Assembly (NCBI RefSeq): GCF_016881005.1
Contig: NZ_JACOPV010000018.1
Span: 1-64,000, forward strand
Direction: 5' to 3'
Origin: Pseudomonas arcuscaelestis
GTDB lineage: Bacteria; Pseudomonadota; Gammaproteobacteria; Pseudomonadales; Pseudomonadaceae
Length of the DNA stretch: 64,000 bases
The notes under the pieces were generated by a model that was not told the DNA's origin, ran no database searches, and saw nothing but the letters and a program-made list of their open reading frames with translations. Every line of letters begins with the position of its first letter. Positions within the stretch are counted from its first letter, which is position 1. Shown piece after piece: positions 52,501 to 60,440 of the stretch. The position numbers and the translations under genes were made by a program.

Positions 52501-54849
52501 GCGCCACCTGCGGTCCCTGTGGAGAAAGTGCCAGACCCGGTTCAGGATGCAGGAGACAAGGAGCTTCTGGAGATATTTCTGGAAGAAAGTTCTGACATTG
52601 TCGAAAGCTCTGGCGCCGCACTGTTGCGCTGGCAGGCCGAGCCACGCAATGGCGTTGAGGTGGAAAACCTGTTGCGCGACTTGCATACCCTCAAGGGTGG
52701 TGCGCGCATGGTTGAAATCGCACCCATTGGGGATCTGGCCCATGAGCTGGAGTTTCTTTACGAATTGCTGGCGGCCGGCCAACTACAGCCCAGTGCGGCG
52801 CTGTTCAGCCTGCTGCAAAACTGTCATGACCGTCTGGCTCATATGCTTGATGCGGTGCGCCTGCAACAGCCGCTCCATGCTGCGACGGCGCTGATCGACT
52901 ACATCCGTAACTTCAGCAGTGCGGCGTTGGCAGACACTGCAGCGCATCATTCACACCTTGAAGTTGTACCCGTTGAAGCGCCAGTGGCAGTGCCCGAGCG
53001 CGGCCCCGCGGACATGGTCAAAGTGGCCGCCGAGCTGCTTGATGACTTGGGTAACCTGGCCAGCGAGCACTCGATCATTCGCGGGCGCATCGAGCAGCAG
53101 GTCAATGACGCGCAAGTGGCATTGAATGAGATGGAAACCACGCTGGAGCGTATGCGCGACCAGTTGCGCCGGCTGGACACCGAAACCCAGGGGCGAATCC
53201 TCAGCCGTCAGCACGGTGATGGTGATGGTCAGGTCTACGACGATTTCGACCCCTTGGAAATGGATCGTCATTCGCAGTTGCAGCAGCTTTCACGCGCCTT
53301 GTTCGAATCGGCATCCGACTTGCTCGACCTCAAGGAAACCCTGGCAGTGCGCGCTCAGGATGCGCAGAGCCTGTTGCAGCAGCAAGGGCGGGTCAACAGC
53401 GAGCTGCAAGAAGGTCTGATGAGCACGCGCATGGTGCCTTTCGAGCGACTGGTGCCCCGGTTGCAGCGTGTCGTGAGGCAGGTCGCCAGTGAGCTGGATA
53501 AACAGGTCGAGCTGGTGGTCGGCAATGCCGAAGGCGAGTTGGACCGCAGCGTGCTGGAAAGGATGGTGGCGCCGCTCGAACATATGCTGCGCAATGCCGT
53601 CGATCATGGCTTGGAGTCTCGGGAAATTCGGCTTGCCGCAGGCAAACCTGAGCAAGGGTTGATCTCGCTGAGCTTGTTGCACGAGGGGGCCGACATCGTC
53701 ATTGAAATGACTGACGACGGTGCCGGTGTTTCGCTGGAGGCTGTGCGGCGCAAGGCGATCAAGCGCGGCCTGCTCGATCCTGCGGCAGCGCTCAGCGATC
53801 ATGAAATCATGCAGTTCATCCTTCAGCCGGGATTCTCCACGGCCGAGAAAATCACCCAGATCTCCGGGCGCGGCCTGGGCATGGACGTGGTCCATGAAGA
53901 GGTCAAACAGCTGGGTGGCTCGATGGTTATCGAATCCAATCCAGGCAAGGGCGCGCGCTTTCTGATTCGCTTGCCATTCACCGTATCGGTGAACCGGGCC
54001 TTGATGGTGCAGTACGGCGAGGAGCAGTACGCCGTGCCGCTCAATACCATCGAGGGTATCGTGCGCGTGCCGCCTGCTGAACTTGAAGCGTGCTACCAAC
54101 TCGATCCACCGTGCTATGAATACGCCGGGCACCGATACGAACTGCACTACCTGGGAGAATTGTTGCAAGGGACAGTGCAACCACGCTTGCTAGGGCAGAG
54201 CCTGCCGTTGCCCGTGTTGCTGGTGCACTCCCATGATCAGCAGTTCGCAATCCAGGTCGACAGCCTGGCGGCCAGTCGCGAAATTGTGGTCAAGAGCCTG
54301 GGTCCGCAGTTTGCCAGCGTCCAGGGTTTATCCGGGGCGACCTTGCTGGGTGACGGCCGGGTTGTGTTGATTCTGGATCTGCTCGGGCAACTTCGCGGTT
54401 TGCAACTGCGCCATGCCCAGCAGGCAAGCAGTGCTGCGCGCATCCTTGCGCCGCAGGTCGGGCAGGTGCCAAAGCGATCGTTGCTGGTGATGGTCGTCGA
54501 TGACTCTGTGACGGTGCGCAAGGTTACTGGCCGACTGCTCGAACGCCATGGTATGAACGTACTCACCGCCAAGGATGGCGTCGATGCAATGGCGCTGTTG
54601 CAGGAGCATCGACCGGACGTCCTGCTGCTGGATATCGAGATGCCGCGCATGGATGGTTTCGAAGTCGCCACGCAGATTCGCCAGGATCCGGAACTCAAGG
54701 ATCTGCCCATCATCATGATCACCTCGCGAACCGGACAAAAGCACCGCGACCGGGCCATGTCCATCGGCGTCAACGATTACCTGGGTAAACCCTACCAGGA
54801 GTCGGTACTGCTGCAGAGTATTGCCTTTTGGAGTACCCGCCATGCTTGA
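49534..54849 (+). CDS. chpA: Hybrid chemotaxis kinase ChpA (reduced form)
   Basis: ChpA is the CheA-type kinase of the Pil-Chp system. The 1771-residue product has an N-terminal module with a degenerate phosphotransfer motif (LHQVRG, His49). Phosphotransfer domains follow, with His478, His614, His910 (HTLNGGAQ rather than HTLKGG) and His1051. Dimerisation and ATPase domains come next (HMLRNAVDHGLE near 1350, DDGAGV, GRGLGMDVV), then CheW and a receiver with Asp1700. P. aeruginosa ChpA has 2472 residues and eight phosphotransfer-type domains, so this copy is about 700 residues shorter. ATG at 49534 follows GGGAG and gives MAERHDTVALAWVKG, as in the family. It overlaps chpC. Confidence 0.93.
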   Translation: MAERHDTVALAWVKGAIADCLAQARLALEHFCAEPGDEEDLVGFIENLHQVRGCLVMLELSGAALLAEELKQLGVALREKRVTQRGEALGALFRGLEQLPLYLDRLRSARRDLPLVVLPVLNQLRAERGVEPLGQGSLYGTAPVAAEELANLDLSLGSLRERLQAGPDRDALRSVVAALCEDLMRAKERLDLFVRGDRRRLDDLQPLLAPLRQIADTLAVLNFSQPRRVIIEQVLVLQHLAQGQCAPDDALLMDVAGALLYVEATLAGMVGPLEQHPSQSSLPGTDLAEIRQLVLEEAHSVLQQVKDQIGDCLDAGWQPQRLLVLPGLLQQIRGALAMLMLPRPATLFGHCGEYMHSHMLGATPPDATALAHLADALSACECYLQWLIADPQANPWRFLDAAQASLAALGYAPEPEPEPERVQGQSAAVEPQVVDDELREVFLEEADELLPQLTEQWLRWQAATSDRDALVELRRGLHTLKGSGRMVAAQGLAELAWAAEHFLNRVLEGRVEIGAAPLASLQQALDLIPGLLAAFASGQVQAPKDVEQLALRLHALAMNDAPHETDSSDAIDPQLLEIFRAEALVHLASLERFLQAADQHLPQPVSDSLQRAFHTLKGSAAMAGVTAIAELAAALDLLAREFKAHQLAFDLEEIYLLESAEPLLRRGLEQLSRAPLAPINGAWTLIEEIHQVVEARLSALQQVQSSGGLIKRDPQLIASFLAQGMDILLDAESLLLRWQEHPGERQELSALLDELTTLGESAHLADLWQVDELCEALLDLYGAVEESSLAVSARFFEQAQHAHEALIDMLDQLAAGQEVAPRPERLEALRELLDEALAPDATGLISHHDGQARIADLGAATAALSLDPAVVELFLEEAGDVLQSVNQALDRWLADADNASALSSLQRDLHTLNGGAQMAGIGAVEVLVQELELMYEGLVDRRFASSPELFALLKRSHAKLARMFEQLQAGQSTSTTVELLAALREYRHSAPPAVPVEKVPDPVQDAGDKELLEIFLEESSDIVESSGAALLRWQAEPRNGVEVENLLRDLHTLKGGARMVEIAPIGDLAHELEFLYELLAAGQLQPSAALFSLLQNCHDRLAHMLDAVRLQQPLHAATALIDYIRNFSSAALADTAAHHSHLEVVPVEAPVAVPERGPADMVKVAAELLDDLGNLASEHSIIRGRIEQQVNDAQVALNEMETTLERMRDQLRRLDTETQGRILSRQHGDGDGQVYDDFDPLEMDRHSQLQQLSRALFESASDLLDLKETLAVRAQDAQSLLQQQGRVNSELQEGLMSTRMVPFERLVPRLQRVVRQVASELDKQVELVVGNAEGELDRSVLERMVAPLEHMLRNAVDHGLESREIRLAAGKPEQGLISLSLLHEGADIVIEMTDDGAGVSLEAVRRKAIKRGLLDPAAALSDHEIMQFILQPGFSTAEKITQISGRGLGMDVVHEEVKQLGGSMVIESNPGKGARFLIRLPFTVSVNRALMVQYGEEQYAVPLNTIEGIVRVPPAELEACYQLDPPCYEYAGHRYELHYLGELLQGTVQPRLLGQSLPLPVLLVHSHDQQFAIQVDSLAASREIVVKSLGPQFASVQGLSGATLLGDGRVVLILDLLGQLRGLQLRHAQQASSAARILAPQVGQVPKRSLLVMVVDDSVTVRKVTGRLLERHGMNVLTAKDGVDAMALLQEHRPDVLLLDIEMPRMDGFEVATQIRQDPELKDLPIIMITSRTGQKHRDRAMSIGVNDYLGKPYQESVLLQSIAFWSTRHA

Positions 54850-55309
54850 ACAATCTGCCCGCAATGGTCGGCGCAGCAGCCTCACCGGCCTGCTGCTGGC
54901 CCTGGATGACCGTTGCCTGGTGCTGCCCAACGTCGCGGTAGCCGAGCTGATCGGCTTTCAGGCGGGCACTCCGGCACCCGAGCAGCCCAACTGGATGCTT
55001 GGCTGGATCGAATGGCGCAACCAGCGTTTGCCGTTGCTCAGCTTCGAGGCCGCTTGTGGTGGCCAGGTGCGGGTCGGTGAGCGTGCGCGAATCGTTGTCC
55101 TCAACGCGTTGGGTGGCAGTCGCCTGCGCTTCATTGCCATGCTGGTGCAGGGCATTCCGCGCTCGTGCAAGCTCGACAGCCAACTCAACTACGTCGATGT
55201 ACCGCTGGCCGAACTGGAGCTGGCAGCTGTCCAGGTTGGCGAGCAGATTGCCAGGGTCCCTGACCTTGCCGCACTGGAGCAGTTACTGGAGGACGCGGGG
55301 CTGGTTTGA
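54842..55309 (+). CDS. chpC: CheW-domain protein ChpC
   Basis: This 155-residue protein is a CheW-like adaptor, best matched to ChpC. It shows LLLALDDRCLVLPNVAVAEL, WMLGWIEWRNQRLPLLSFEA and RARIVVLNALGG. The start ATG lies inside the end of chpA (8-base overlap), so translation is probably coupled. In P. aeruginosa chpB, a methylesterase gene, lies between chpA and chpC. It is absent here. ChpC probably links other receptors to ChpA. Confidence 0.85.
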   Translation: MLEQSARNGRRSSLTGLLLALDDRCLVLPNVAVAELIGFQAGTPAPEQPNWMLGWIEWRNQRLPLLSFEAACGGQVRVGERARIVVLNALGGSRLRFIAMLVQGIPRSCKLDSQLNYVDVPLAELELAAVQVGEQIARVPDLAALEQLLEDAGLV

Positions 55310-55364
55310 AACATTTGCCTGTGTAGGATGGGAAGCCTGTCCGTTATTTGGAGGACCCAGTCGC

Positions 55365-55982
55365 ATGTATCACGGTGAACGTTTCAATGCTTGGACGCAT
55401 TTAGTCGGCGCAGTACTGGCCTGTATCGGTGCAATCTGGTTGTTGGTGGCGGCCAGTTTGCAGGGCGATCCGTGGAAGATCGTCAGTCTGTCGATCTACG
55501 GCTTTACCCTGTTGTTGCTGTACAGCATCTCCACGCTCTATCACAGCGTACGCGGCAAAGCTAAAGTGGTGATGCGCAAGCTCGATCACCTGTCGATCTA
55601 TCTGTTGATTGCCGGTAGCTACACACCTTTCTGCCTGGTCAGCTTGCGCGGGCCGTGGGGTTGGAGTTTGTTCGGTGTGGTCTGGGGGTTGGCAGTGATA
55701 GGCATGCTGCAGGAGATCAAGCCGCGCTCCGAAGCGCGAGTGCTGTCGATCATCATTTATGCGGTGATGGGCTGGATTGTGCTGGTTGCAGTCAAGCCGC
55801 TGCTGGCTAGCCTGGGCGCTGCTGGATTTGCCTGGCTGGCTGCCGGTGGTGCGTTCTACACCATCGGCATCATCTTCTTTGCCTATGACAGTCGCTTTCG
55901 CCACTGGCATGGCATCTGGCACCTGTTCGTCATCGTCGGCAGCCTGCTGCACTTTATTGCCGTGTTCTTTTACGTACTTTAG
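55365..55982 (+). CDS. Hemolysin III family (YqfA/PAQR-type) membrane protein
   Basis: The 205-residue protein has about seven membrane segments and the hallmarks of the hemolysin III family. These are a first helix with HLVGAVLACIGAIWLL, SISTLYHSV, KLDHLSIYLLIAGSYTPF, and the C-terminal HWHGIWHLFVIVGSLLHFIA whose histidines bind zinc in related PAQR proteins. Despite the name, haemolysis is not shown for most members; a role in membrane lipid or energy homeostasis is likelier. ATG at 55365 follows GGAGG at 55350-55354. Its last four bases overlap the end of the convergent rsmE. Confidence 0.88.
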   Translation: MYHGERFNAWTHLVGAVLACIGAIWLLVAASLQGDPWKIVSLSIYGFTLLLLYSISTLYHSVRGKAKVVMRKLDHLSIYLLIAGSYTPFCLVSLRGPWGWSLFGVVWGLAVIGMLQEIKPRSEARVLSIIIYAVMGWIVLVAVKPLLASLGAAGFAWLAAGGAFYTIGIIFFAYDSRFRHWHGIWHLFVIVGSLLHFIAVFFYVL

Positions 55983-56698
55983 AAATCACCCCAGAGCTGC
56001 TGGGCAACGGCCAAAGCGACCACGGGTGCTGTTTCGGTACGCAGCACTCGCGGCCCCAGGCGCGCGGCATGGAAACCCGCAGCCTTGGCCTGCTCCACTT
56101 CGGCATCGCTCAAACCACCCTCAGGACCGATCAAAAATGCCAGGCTTTGCGGCGGCTGATGGCTGAGCATGGGTTCGGCTACAGGATGCAGAACCAGCTT
56201 GAGCTGTTCATCACAGGCTTTGAGCCAGTCGGCCAACAGCACCGGTGCATTGATCTGCGGTACGCTGGAGCGCCCACACTGCTCACAGGCGCTGATCGCA
56301 ACTTGGCGCCAATGGGCCAGGCGCTTGTCGGCGCGCTCGTCCTTGAGGCGTACTTCGCAGCGTTCACTGACAATCGGGGTGATGACATTAGCGCCCAGTT
56401 CGGTGGCTTTCTGGATCGCCCAGTCCATCCGCTCGCCGCGGGACAAGCCCTGACCGAGATGGATCTTCAGGCTTGATTGCGCTTGCCCGGCGAAGGCTTC
56501 GTTCAACTGCACCCGGACGGTTTTCTTGCCGACTTCGAGCAACTGGCCAAGAAATTCCTGGCCGCTGCCGTCGAACAGTTGCACAGCATCGCCAGCGGCC
56601 ATGCGCAGCACCCGGCCGATGTAGTGGGCCTGGACTTCGGGCAGGTCGTGCTCGCCGAGGCTCAGGGGGGCATCAATGAAGAAGCGGGACAGTCTCAT
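55979..56698 (-). CDS. rsmE: 16S rRNA (uracil-1498-N3)-methyltransferase RsmE
   Basis: RsmE methylates N3 of U1498 in 16S rRNA after 30S assembly. The 239-residue protein is the canonical form. It has QAHYIGRVLRMAAGDAVQLF in the PUA-like domain, then GLSRGERMDWAIQKATELGA, SACEQCGRSSVP, FLIGPEGGLSDAEV and LGPRVLRTETAPVVALAVAQ in the SPOUT knot. It contrasts with the divergent paralogue at 24091-24798. It ends four bases inside the convergent hemolysin-III gene, with no room for a terminator. A REP element precedes its start. Confidence 0.95.
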   Translation of the reverse strand: MRLSRFFIDAPLSLGEHDLPEVQAHYIGRVLRMAAGDAVQLFDGSGQEFLGQLLEVGKKTVRVQLNEAFAGQAQSSLKIHLGQGLSRGERMDWAIQKATELGANVITPIVSERCEVRLKDERADKRLAHWRQVAISACEQCGRSSVPQINAPVLLADWLKACDEQLKLVLHPVAEPMLSHQPPQSLAFLIGPEGGLSDAEVEQAKAAGFHAARLGPRVLRTETAPVVALAVAQQLWGDF

Positions 56699-56721
56699 GT
56701 GAAAACTCTGAATAAATGTTG

Positions 56722-56787
56722 GCTGTGGGAGCGGGCCGCCCAGCAGTGTGGGTAGAGCCTGATTGCGGGGCGAACCTGCTCCTGCAG
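56722..56787. repeat. REP-type element between bioA and rsmE
   Basis: GCTGTGGGAGCGGGCCGCCC and GCGGGGCGAACCTGCTCCTG face each other around a 20-base centre. It is a degenerate Pseudomonas REP pair in the gap between two minus-strand genes. Confidence 0.6.
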
Positions 56788-56797
56788 AGGGTTGCTG

Positions 56798-58204
56798 CTA
56801 GCCCGGATCGCGGAAGTCCGGGTGGAAATTTCCTGGCACTGCCACGCTGACACTGTCGCGCGTGGCAATGTCGATGCCTTCACTGGCCACCTGCGCCAGG
56901 AAGTCGATTTGCTCCGGGGTAATCACGTAGGGCGGCAGGAAATACACCACGCTCCCCAGTGGACGCAGCAGCGCGCCGCGAGTCAGGGCGTGCTCGAATA
57001 CCTTCAGGCCGCGACGTTCCTGCCAGGGGTAAGGGGTCTTGCTTGCCTTGTCCTGAACCATTTCCACCGCCAGGGCCATGCCGGTCTGGCGTACTTCAGC
57101 CACATTCGGGTGGTCGACCAGGTGCGCGGTGGCGCTGGCCATACGTTGGGCCAGTGCCTTGTTGTTCTCGATAACGTTGTCTTGCTCGAAGATGTCCAGG
57201 GTTGCCAGCGCCGCTGCACAGGCCAGCGGGTTGCCGGTATAGCTGTGCGAGTGGAGAAAGGCGCGCAAGGTCGAGTAGTCGTCGTAGAAGGCGTTATAGA
57301 CATCGTCGGTGGTTATGCACGCGGCCAGCGGCAGATAGCCGCCGGTCAACGCCTTGGACAGGCACAGGAAGTCGGGACGGATACCAGCCTGCTCGCAGGC
57401 AAACATTGTTCCGGTGCGCCCGAAGCCGACGGCGATTTCGTCGTGGATCAGATGCACGCCATAGCGGTCACAGGCTTGGCGTAGCAGCTTGAGGTAAACC
57501 GGGTGGTACATGCGCATGCCACCGGCGCCCTGGATCAGTGGTTCGACGATTACGGCGGCGAGCGTCTCATGGTGTTCGGCCAGGGTCTGCTCCATGAGCA
57601 GGAACATGGTGCGCGAGTGCTCTTCCCAGCTCACGCCTTCAGGGCGCAGGTAGCAGTCGGGGCTTGGCACTTTGATAGTGTCGAGCAGCAGCGCCTTATA
57701 GGTCTCGGTGAACAGCGGCACGTCGCCGACCGACATCGCCGCGATGGTTTCACCGTGATAGCTGTTGCTCAAGGTGACGAAGCGTTTTTTCGCTGGCTGA
57801 CCTTTGTTGAGCCAGTAGTGAAAGCTCATTTTCAGCGCAACTTCGATGCAGGACGAACCGTTGTCGGCGTAAAAGCACCGGGTCAGGCCTTCCGGGGTGA
57901 TCTGTACCAGGCGCTCGGAAAGCTCGATGACCGGTTGATGGCTGAAGCCTGCGAGAATCACATGCTCAAGCTGGTCGAGCTGATCCTTGATGCGCTGGTT
58001 AATACGTGGGTTGGCATGGCCGAAAACGTTGACCCACCAGGAGCTGACCGCGTCCAGGTAGCGTTTGCCTTCGAAGTCTTCCAGCCATACGCCTTCGCCG
58101 CGCTTGATCGGAATCAGGGGCAGTTGCTCGTGGTCTTTCATCTGGGTGCAGGGGTGCCAAAGGACCTTGAGGTCACGTTGCATCCACTGTTGATTGAGGC
58201 CCAT
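56798..58204 (-). CDS. bioA: Adenosylmethionine-8-amino-7-oxononanoate aminotransferase BioA
   Basis: BioA transfers the amino group of S-adenosylmethionine to 8-amino-7-oxononanoate, giving 7,8-diaminononanoate for biotin. The 468-residue class-III aminotransferase has WHPCTQMKDHE, YLDAVSSWWVNVFGH, the cofactor site DNGSSCIEVALKM and VIVEPLIQGAGGMRMY. LIHDEIAVGFGRTG and the PLP lysine in LCLSKALTGGYLP follow. ATG at 58204 follows AGGAG and gives MGLNQQWMQRDLKVLWHP, the Pseudomonas start. Other biotin genes are not adjacent. It diverges from the flavoprotein at 58395. Confidence 0.94.
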   Translation of the reverse strand: MGLNQQWMQRDLKVLWHPCTQMKDHEQLPLIPIKRGEGVWLEDFEGKRYLDAVSSWWVNVFGHANPRINQRIKDQLDQLEHVILAGFSHQPVIELSERLVQITPEGLTRCFYADNGSSCIEVALKMSFHYWLNKGQPAKKRFVTLSNSYHGETIAAMSVGDVPLFTETYKALLLDTIKVPSPDCYLRPEGVSWEEHSRTMFLLMEQTLAEHHETLAAVIVEPLIQGAGGMRMYHPVYLKLLRQACDRYGVHLIHDEIAVGFGRTGTMFACEQAGIRPDFLCLSKALTGGYLPLAACITTDDVYNAFYDDYSTLRAFLHSHSYTGNPLACAAALATLDIFEQDNVIENNKALAQRMASATAHLVDHPNVAEVRQTGMALAVEMVQDKASKTPYPWQERRGLKVFEHALTRGALLRPLGSVVYFLPPYVITPEQIDFLAQVASEGIDIATRDSVSVAVPGNFHPDFRDPG

Positions 58205-58394
58205 TTCATTTCTCCTGGCGACGACAGCGCGGACATGCGGCGCAAGCCTATGCAATGCGCCGCCCGAGAACAACCCGTGGCATGCAATCGGCATGTGGGC
58301 GTTGCTGGCGAGGTCGCTTGGCGTGGCGTATCCTTCGACTACTCTTTCCTGGGGGATCCCCCCAATTATCTGTTTCGATCCGGAGTTCGCCAAA

Positions 58395-60206
58395 ATGTCT
58401 GCTGGTTGGCTGCGCGCCTGTGCGCTGGTAATGATAGGACTGTTCAGCGGCGCTGCGCTGGCCAAGGACAAAACCCCGACAGCCATCGTCGTCGGCGGTG
58501 GTCTGGCAGGCCTTACGGCGGCTTACGAATTGCAGGCCAAGGGCTGGCAGGTAACCCTGCTGGAAGCCAAGTCGGGCATGGGTGGGCGTTCGGGCCTGGC
58601 CACCAGCGAGTGGATTGGTAACAGCAAGGCCCAGCCAACACTCAATCAGTACCTCGATACCTTCAAGATCAACACCCTGCCGGCCCCGGAGTTCGTCCGT
58701 GTCCCGGGTTACCTGATCGATGGCGAGTACTACAGCGCGACCGACCTGGCTACCAAGCAACCGGTCACTGCCGAGGCGCTCAAGCGTTATGAGAAAACCC
58801 TCGACGATCTGGCCCGCTCGATCGACGACCCGCAGAACCCGGCAGCCAACAGCACCTTGTTCGCCCTCGATCAACTGAACGTGTCCTCCTGGTTGGACAA
58901 GCTGCAGTTGCCAACCACCGCGCGTCAACTGATCAACCAGCAGATTCGTACTCGTTATGATGAGCCGTCGCGTCTGTCGCTGCTTTATTTTGCCCAGCAA
59001 ACCCGTGTCTACCGCGGTGTCAGCGACCGCGACCTGCGAGCCGCACGCTTGCCAGGTGGTAGCCCGGTATTGGCCCAGGCATTCGTCAAACAACTGAAAA
59101 CCATCAAGACCAGCTCGCCAGTCAGCGCCATTACCCAGGACAAGAACGGCGTCACCGTTAAAGTCGGCAGCGTTGGCTACCAGGCCGATTACGTCGTGCT
59201 GGCCGTACCGCTGCGCGCCCTGGCGAAAATCCAGATGATTCCCGGCCTGGACAACCAGCATGTGGCGGCGCTCAAAGGCACCAACTATGGCTGGCGCGAC
59301 CAACTGCTGCTCAAGTTCAAGAACCCGGTCTGGGAGAGCCGCGCACGGATGTCTGGCGAAATCTTCAGCAATGCCGGCCTTGGCATGCTGTGGATCGAGC
59401 CTGCACTCAAGGGTGGGGCTAACGTAGTAATCAACCTGTCGGGTGATAACGCACGTCTGTTGCAGGCCTTCGGCGACAAACAGATGGTCGACCAGGTTTT
59501 GATCCGTCTGCATGCGTTTTATCCACAGGCTCGTGGTGCCTTTACCGGCTACGAAGTACGCCGTTACAGCACCGACGCCAACATGGGTGGCGCATACCTG
59601 GCCTATGGCCCGGGGCAGATCAGCAAGTTCTGGCGCCTGTGGGAGCGTCCGGTGCAACGTGTTGCCTTTGCCGGAGAACACACCGACGCGCTTTACCCGG
59701 GTACCTTGGAAGGCGCATTGCGCAGCGGTCAGCGTGCCGCCAGCCAAGTACAAGACCTGGCTGCGGGCAAGTCGTTCGATCCGGTCAATGCCGCTCCAGT
59801 AGCTGCCGCTGCCGCTGCCACTGCAGTGGCAGCAAGCAAGGGCAACTTCTTCTCCAACCTGTTCGGTGGCTCGTCCGAAAAGCCTGCCAACGCGCCAGAG
59901 TCGGTGAAAAAGGAAGAAAGCAAGCCTGGCTTCTTTTCGCGGATGTTTGGCAGTGACGAAAAACCGGTCGAAAAGCCAGCGGTCAAGCCTGCTGAAGCGG
60001 CGGCTGCTCCAGCACCGGTAGCAGCGCCTGCGGTGGCGCCGGTTGCCAAGGAAGAGCCAGTCAAGCCAGCACCGGTCAAGGCGGCCCCAACCAAGGCACC
60101 CGTCAAACATGCCCCGGCGAAAAAGCCGGTGGCGAAGTCCGAGCAGGCGAAAAAAGCTGCAGCAGTTAAAAAACCAGCAGCTAACGTTCAAGCCAAGGCG
60201 CAGTAA
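58395..60206 (+). CDS. Exported flavin amine-oxidase-like protein with Lys/Ala/Pro tail
   Basis: The 603-residue product has an N-terminal hydrophobic segment (LRACALVMIGLFSGAALA) like a Sec signal peptide, with a likely cut after ALA near 23. An FAD-binding amine-oxidase fold follows: VVGGGLAGLTAAYEL near 33, LLEAKSGMGGRSG and C-terminal FAGEHTDALYPGTLEGALRS. The substrate is unknown. From about 460 the sequence becomes low complexity. It has a duplicated GNFFSNLFGG (483) and PGFFSRMFGS (511) motif and then about 80 residues rich in Lys, Ala and Pro, like the tail of PhaF. No twin-arginine motif is visible, unusual for an exported flavoprotein. ATG at 58395 follows GGAG. It diverges from bioA. 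Confidence 0.75.
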   Translation: MSAGWLRACALVMIGLFSGAALAKDKTPTAIVVGGGLAGLTAAYELQAKGWQVTLLEAKSGMGGRSGLATSEWIGNSKAQPTLNQYLDTFKINTLPAPEFVRVPGYLIDGEYYSATDLATKQPVTAEALKRYEKTLDDLARSIDDPQNPAANSTLFALDQLNVSSWLDKLQLPTTARQLINQQIRTRYDEPSRLSLLYFAQQTRVYRGVSDRDLRAARLPGGSPVLAQAFVKQLKTIKTSSPVSAITQDKNGVTVKVGSVGYQADYVVLAVPLRALAKIQMIPGLDNQHVAALKGTNYGWRDQLLLKFKNPVWESRARMSGEIFSNAGLGMLWIEPALKGGANVVINLSGDNARLLQAFGDKQMVDQVLIRLHAFYPQARGAFTGYEVRRYSTDANMGGAYLAYGPGQISKFWRLWERPVQRVAFAGEHTDALYPGTLEGALRSGQRAASQVQDLAAGKSFDPVNAAPVAAAAAATAVAASKGNFFSNLFGGSSEKPANAPESVKKEESKPGFFSRMFGSDEKPVEKPAVKPAEAAAAPAPVAAPAVAPVAKEEPVKPAPVKAAPTKAPVKHAPAKKPVAKSEQAKKAAAVKKPAANVQAKAQ

Positions 60207-60223
60207 CACCTGAAGCCTTGAAA

Positions 60224-60292
60224 ACTGTAGGAACGGGCATGCCCGCGATGAGCTTGGCCCAGCCAATCGTGGGTCAAGCCCGCTCCTGCAGT
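60224..60292. repeat. REP-type element after the flavoprotein gene
   Basis: ACTGTAGGAACGGGCATGCC and GGGTCAAGCCCGCTCCTGCA form facing arms with CGCGATGAGCTTGGCC between. It may also end the upstream transcript. Confidence 0.75.
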
Positions 60293-60355
60293 TGCACCTT
60301 CCTACCCAGTTAATGTTTCCTTAATAGCGCTGTTACACACTAACAATCGTTTTTC

Positions 60356-60397
60356 TCGATATTTCAGAGCGAAATTTTCCGCTTTAATTCGATATTT
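60356..60397 (+). promoter_or_regulatory. Direct repeats TCGATATTT before cytochrome b561
   Basis: TCGATATTT occurs at 60356-60364 and 60389-60397, 33 bases apart (about three helical turns), in the AT-rich promoter region of the cytochrome b561-YceI pair. They may be binding sites for one regulator. No known regulator is assigned. Confidence 0.3.
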
Positions 60398-60440
60398 AAC
60401 TCGTTAGTCTTAGGCACAGTTCTTACAGGGAAACACGGCA

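Noticed and set aside
58248..60266. A 672-codon open frame antisense to the flavoprotein gene.
   Set aside because: It is an antisense shadow with composition typical of reversed GC-rich coding sequence and overlaps bioA's start region. The plus-strand FAD motifs are clear.
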